The notes under the pieces: model-generated | Seen by the model: the letters and a program-made list of their open reading frames with translations, nothing else | Told to the model about the DNA's origin: nothing | Database searches by the model: none | Program-made: the position numbers and the translations under genes | Assembly: GCA_030434875.1 (NCBI GenBank) | Contig: JAUISW010000003.1 | Location: forward strand, 1 to 43,853 | Reading direction: 5' to 3' | Origin: Lachnospiraceae bacterium C1.1 | Lineage (GTDB): Bacteria; Bacillota; Clostridia; Lachnospirales; Lachnospiraceae | DNA length: 43,853 bases | Part shown: piece by piece, positions 40,636 to 43,853 of the stretch | How the letters are laid out: each line of letters begins with the position of its first letter | Position numbering within the stretch: the stretch's first letter is position 1

Positions 40636-41853
40636 TCAGAAATCTACTTCTGCATCATTGTAGCAGCATGTAAGAAGCTTCTCCATTTCTTCCTGACTTG
40701 GCTGTCTCGGGTTAGAACCTGTGCAGGCATCGAGAATAGCATTGGCTGCTATATCATGAAGTCTTTCCTTGAATATATCTTCACTTACAAATCCTGTATC
40801 TGCAGGAAGTCCATCATTTCCATAATGTGCTATGCAGTGAGGGATGTTAAGATCATCATTCATTCCTCTGAGATATTTTATCAAAAGAGCAACCTTTTCA
40901 TCGTCTGAGTTTCCACCTAAATGCATATAATCTGCAATAACGCCATAACGTTTCTTGGCAGTCTCATCCTTAGCATTAAAAGCAATTACCTTAGGCAAAT
41001 ACATTGCATTTGCAGCGCCATGAATAATATGAGCGCCCTGATCTGCAAAAACAGCACCAGTCTTATGAGCCATAGAATGAACTATTCCAAGCAATGCATT
41101 GCTGAAGGCCATACCTGCGAGACACTGTGCATTATGCATTCTGTGTCTTGCCTCCAGATCTCCATTATAGGATTTTACAAGATCTGCCTGAATCATTTCA
41201 ATGGCATGGATTGCAAGTGCATCTGTATAGTCACAATTTGCTGTTGAAACATAAGCTTCTATAGCATGTGTCATTGCATCCATACCTGTATGGGCAATTA
41301 GTTTCTTAGGCATTGTCTCTGCAAGCTCAGGATCAACAATTGCAACATCAGGTGTGATCTCGAAATCAGCTATCGGATATTTAATCCCCTTCTGATAGTC
41401 TGTAATGATCGAAAATGCAGTTACTTCAGTTGCAGTTCCTGAAGTTGAAGAAATTGCACAGAAATGAGCTTTCTTTCTGAGTTCCGGAATACCGAATACC
41501 TTACACATGTCTTCAAAAGTGCAGTCAGGATATTCATATTTGATCCACATTGCTTTTGCAGCATCTATAGGGGAACCTCCACCAATTGCAACTATCCAGT
41601 CAGGCTCATACTCCTGCATTACAGCAGCGCCTTTCATAACTGTTTCAACCGATGGATCAGACTCAATTCCTTCAAAAAGCTTAACTTCCATTCCAGCTTT
41701 CTTCAAGTAATCCTCAACCTTCTGTAAAAAACCGCCCCTTTTCATTGATCCGCCACCTGTGCAGACAATAGCTTTTTTTCCTTTGAAGCCTTTAAGCGCC
41801 TCAAGAGCGTTTTTTCCATGATAGACATCTCTTGGTAATGTAAAACGAGCCAT
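40636..41853 (-). CDS. iron-containing alcohol dehydrogenase
   Basis: The protein has 405 residues. It is an NAD(P)H-dependent group III alcohol dehydrogenase reducing an aldehyde during fermentation. The N-terminal nucleotide domain has GGGSPIDAAK (91-100) and STSGTATEVTAF (136-147). The C-terminal metal domain has the ligands D192 and H196 (GMDAMTHAIEAY), H259 (IVHSMAH) and H278 (HGAANAM). AAGGAGG lies 9 bases before the ATG. A Rex-type operator just downstream of the promoter indicates control by the NADH/NAD+ ratio. It is a single gene. The exact substrate (ethanol, butanol or a diol) cannot be told. Confidence 0.94.
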   Translation of the reverse strand: MARFTLPRDVYHGKNALEALKGFKGKKAIVCTGGGSMKRGGFLQKVEDYLKKAGMEVKLFEGIESDPSVETVMKGAAVMQEYEPDWIVAIGGGSPIDAAKAMWIKYEYPDCTFEDMCKVFGIPELRKKAHFCAISSTSGTATEVTAFSIITDYQKGIKYPIADFEITPDVAIVDPELAETMPKKLIAHTGMDAMTHAIEAYVSTANCDYTDALAIHAIEMIQADLVKSYNGDLEARHRMHNAQCLAGMAFSNALLGIVHSMAHKTGAVFADQGAHIIHGAANAMYLPKVIAFNAKDETAKKRYGVIADYMHLGGNSDDEKVALLIKYLRGMNDDLNIPHCIAHYGNDGLPADTGFVSEDIFKERLHDIAANAILDACTGSNPRQPSQEEMEKLLTCCYNDAEVDF

Positions 41854-41898
41854 AGTGAAATTCCTCCTTAAATGAGTAAATTTTTATCAATTAGGTTT

Positions 41899-41916
41899 TT
41901 GTTAAGTTATTAACAT
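41899..41916. promoter_or_regulatory. Rex operator
   Basis: TTGTTAA-GTTA-TTAACAT, one base from the perfect Rex palindrome TTGTTAA-N4-TTAACAA. It lies just after the start site predicted from TTGAAA-N18-TACAAT (41959-41930, minus strand), so bound Rex would block transcription when NADH is low. A poorer second copy is at about 41968-41985. Confidence 0.8.
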
Positions 41917-41929
41917 AACAAACGCAATT

Positions 41930-41959
41930 ATTGTACTACAGTTAGAGCATCTTTTTCAA
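41930..41959 (-). promoter_or_regulatory. alcohol dehydrogenase promoter
   Basis: Minus-strand TTGAAA (41959-41954), an 18-base spacer and TACAAT (41935-41930). Confidence 0.55.
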
Positions 41960-42151
41960 TATATATTTTGTTAAATAATTGTAAACATGAAAGAATTAAA
42001 AGTATTTTTTAGGTAAAATTATACAAACCAAACTTGTGTCATTAAATATTATATAATTATATTATCAGACATTTTATATTGCACAATTATTATAAATATA
42101 TTGTTTCTATATGTTATAATAATCAAAATAAGGGTTCTGGGGGGATGAAAA

Positions 42152-43672
42152 ATGATTAAAGATAATAAAATTTGGATTGCAAATACTGATTCTGGAGACG
42201 AAATATTTTTATTACCACAGATGGCAAACAGGCATGGTCTTATTGCCGGAGCTACCGGAAGTGGAAAAACTATTACTCTTAAGGTTCTGGCAGAGTCATT
42301 TTCAGATCTTGGAGTTCCGGTGTTCTTAGCTGATGTAAAAGGTGACATAGCAGGAATGATAAATCCTGGCAGTGAAACCGAAGATATGAAAGAACGTATA
42401 AAGAAATTTAAATTAGACGAAAACAACTTCCATTTTCAGTCATATCCTACTGTTTTTTGGGATCTATTCGGAAAACAAGGAATCCCTGCACGTACTACCA
42501 TTACAGAAATGGGTCCAGTTCTTTTATCAAGAATACTCGGTCTCAATGATCTTCAATCAGATATACTCACTATAATATTTAAAATTGCAGATGATGAATC
42601 TCTGGCGTTAATTGATACCAAAGATTTAAAAGCTATGCTTAATTATGTTGCAGAGCATAATAAAGAATATGCAGCTTCATATGGAAATATAAGTAAAGTC
42701 TCTGTTTCCGCCATCATAAGAGCTATTGTTGCCATTGAAATTACTGGAGCTGAGGAATATTTTTCTGAGCCTGCATTAGATATCCGTGATTGGTTGAGTT
42801 TGGATACTAATGGTCGAGGAACTATACATATTTTAGATAGCAGCAGTCTTATTAATAATTCTACTCTATATTCTATATTTCTATTATGGCTGATGTCAGA
42901 ACTTTTCGAAACACTTCCTGAAGTTGGAGATCTATCTAAACCCAAAATGGTATTCTTTTTCGATGAAGCACATCTATTATTTAAGGATTCGCCAAAAATT
43001 CTTTTAGAAAAGATAGAGCAGCTTGTTAAACTGATACGATCAAAGGGTGTTGGAATATACTTTATTACTCAGAATCCAAGAGACATTCCGGACGGAGTTT
43101 TAGCTCAACTAGGAAATAAAATACAACATACACTGCATGCTTATACTCCTGCAGATCGTAAATCTGTTAAGGCCGTTGCTGAATCTTTCAGAGAAAATCC
43201 TGCATTTGATACTACAAAACTAATAGAATCTTTAGGAACCGGAGAAGCTGCTATTTCTTTATTACAGGAAAATGGAAGCCCAAGCATTGTAGAAAAAGGA
43301 AATATTCTCCCGCCTCAATCTCAAATTGGAAGCATAAATGATGATATACGTAGTAAACATATAAAAGAAAGTCTTCTTTACTCAAAATATCATGCATCAG
43401 TTGATCCAGATTCCGCATATGAATTATTAGAGCGTATTGGACTTAAAGAAAAAGAAATTAAAGAACTTCAAAGTAACGAAAAAGTTAACTCTAAAAAGAA
43501 AAAATCCGAAAATAAAGTTATAAAATCAGTAGGTAATACAATTGCTGGAACAGTTGGACGTGAAGCTGGTAAAACTGTAGGTAAAAACTTTGGAAACTTT
43601 GGAAAAACTCTTGGTGGAAATATAGGCGCGCAATTATGCAGAGGTATTTTAAGCACTTTATTTAAGGGATAA
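42152..43672 (+). CDS. HerA-like ATPase (DUF853 family)
   Basis: The protein has 506 residues. It has Walker A GATGSGKT (33-40), LADVKGDIAGM following it, Walker B VFFFDEAHLLF (about 266-276) and ITQNPRDIPDGVLAQLGNKIQH as the sensor region. This is the DUF853/YjgR branch of the HerA-FtsK superfamily. The C-terminus (about 430-506) is a Lys-rich linker and a Gly-rich repeat region (GNTIAGTVGREAGKTVGKNFG). HerA proteins translocate DNA, but the biochemical role of this branch is unsettled. There is no NurA-type nuclease or defence partner beside it. GGGGGG lies 8 bases before the ATG; an overlapping upstream ATG stops after four codons. Confidence 0.9.
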   Translation: MIKDNKIWIANTDSGDEIFLLPQMANRHGLIAGATGSGKTITLKVLAESFSDLGVPVFLADVKGDIAGMINPGSETEDMKERIKKFKLDENNFHFQSYPTVFWDLFGKQGIPARTTITEMGPVLLSRILGLNDLQSDILTIIFKIADDESLALIDTKDLKAMLNYVAEHNKEYAASYGNISKVSVSAIIRAIVAIEITGAEEYFSEPALDIRDWLSLDTNGRGTIHILDSSSLINNSTLYSIFLLWLMSELFETLPEVGDLSKPKMVFFFDEAHLLFKDSPKILLEKIEQLVKLIRSKGVGIYFITQNPRDIPDGVLAQLGNKIQHTLHAYTPADRKSVKAVAESFRENPAFDTTKLIESLGTGEAAISLLQENGSPSIVEKGNILPPQSQIGSINDDIRSKHIKESLLYSKYHASVDPDSAYELLERIGLKEKEIKELQSNEKVNSKKKKSENKVIKSVGNTIAGTVGREAGKTVGKNFGNFGKTLGGNIGAQLCRGILSTLFKG

Positions 43673-43673
43673 T

Positions 43674-43707
43674 AAGAAAAGCTGTCTGATTTCAGACAGC
43701 TTTTCTT
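43674..43707. terminator. bidirectional terminator
   Basis: AAGAAAAGCTGTCTGA pairs perfectly with TCAGACAGCTTTTCTT. It follows the HerA-like gene and also closes the leftward tRNA transcript. Confidence 0.92.
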
Positions 43708-43726
43708 ATATTACGTTCATAATAGA

Positions 43727-43799
43727 TGGGACCTACAGGGCTCGAACCTGTGACCCTCTGCTTGTAAGGCAGATGCTCTCCCAGCTGAGCTAAGATCCC
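43727..43799 (-). tRNA. tRNA-Val (anticodon TAC)
   Basis: A 73-nt cloverleaf on the minus strand: acceptor GGGATCT/AGGTCCC, D arm GCTC-AGCTGGGA-GAGC, anticodon arm TCTGC-CTTACAA-GCAGA, T arm ACAGG-TTCGAGC-CCTGT, discriminator A. The 3' CCA is not encoded. Confidence 0.97.
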
Positions 43800-43804
43800 A
43801 CGAA

Positions 43805-43853
43805 CGACCCAGGACGGACTTGAACCGACGGCCTCCGCCGTGACAGGGCGGCG
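43805..43853 (-). tRNA. tRNA-Asp (anticodon GTC), cut by the window edge
   Basis: The 3' part of a tRNA: anticodon loop CTGTCAC with stem CCGCC/GGCGG, T arm with TTCAAGT, and acceptor strand CTGGGTC with discriminator G. The 5' part lies outside the window. It is five bases upstream of tRNA-Val, so both come from one transcript. CCA is not encoded. Confidence 0.93.

Noticed and set aside
42152..43672. HerA-type anti-phage defence system
   Set aside because: This is the DUF853 branch with housekeeping distribution, and no partner nuclease, SIR2 or DUF4297-type gene is adjacent.

Overview
The window looks like part of a low-GC Lachnospiraceae genome, most probably Butyrivibrio or a close relative. 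The signs are AT-rich DNA, Firmicutes-type Shine-Dalgarno sites and sigma-A promoters, the LL-diaminopimelate aminotransferase lysine route, and families typical of that group (DUF6110, DUF3793, FeoB-associated Cys-rich protein, ECF-type ThiT). Its striking property is a complete plasmid-type replication and partition module (parA, a small ribbon-helix-helix partner, phased partition palindromes, 18 iterons and a Rep_3-like initiator). This module sits among housekeeping genes: pyrG, dapF/dapL, two tRNAs at the right end and, at the left edge, a strong promoter that reads like an rRNA operon leader. That mix is what one expects of a chromid (secondary chromosome), a replicon class known in Butyrivibrio. 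A plasmid integrated into the main chromosome is the alternative.

Layout. 1-305: leftward rRNA-type promoter and leader. 306-5143: TSCPD protein, TIM-barrel protein, SUKH immunity-like protein, cell-wall amidase, TVP38 membrane protein and dapL. 5187-7977: dapF and pyrG, divergently transcribed, each with a terminator-like hairpin in its leader. 8001-8860: small membrane protein, DtxR-family metal regulator and FeoB-associated protein. 8929-11547: a TetM/EF-G-like GTPase fused to a Rae1/YacP-type NYN nuclease. 11548-15470: replication and partition. 15617-19059: secreted protein, P1B ATPase and DUF6110. 19310-19702: two predicted tandem small RNAs. 19773-24997: Hsp20 (CIRCE-controlled) and two two-component systems. 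25197-28013: SGNH hydrolase, a CsoR/HMA copper operon, flavodoxin/DUF3793 and a 45-residue membrane protein. 28276-31092: GH36 alpha-galactosidase and a small alarmone synthetase. 31119-36369: several unknown proteins, a HAD phosphatase and an M50-like protease. 36425-37342: TPP riboswitch and thiT. 37407-41853: FabF, an AMP-dependent ligase and a Rex-box alcohol dehydrogenase. 42152-43853: HerA/DUF853 ATPase, tRNA-Val and partial tRNA-Asp.

How the genes connect. One 16-bp palindrome, GTTAGC-N4-GCTAAC, recurs at four promoters: the DtxR/FeoB-associated operon, the flavodoxin operon and two promoters in the 19.06-19.77 kb gap. At three of them one copy lies in the -35/-10 spacer and a second copy at +1. 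The two gap promoters have no convincing ORF behind them. Each drives about 90-115 nt ending in a strong hairpin, with a shared CU-rich, anti-Shine-Dalgarno-like segment before it. I read this as an iron- or manganese-responsive regulon that includes a tandem pair of regulatory RNAs, and it is the most interesting system in the window. The TetM-Rae1 fusion and the chromid-type replication module are the next two. No searches were run. Family names come from motifs recognised by eye, and operator, sRNA and riboswitch assignments are predictions.
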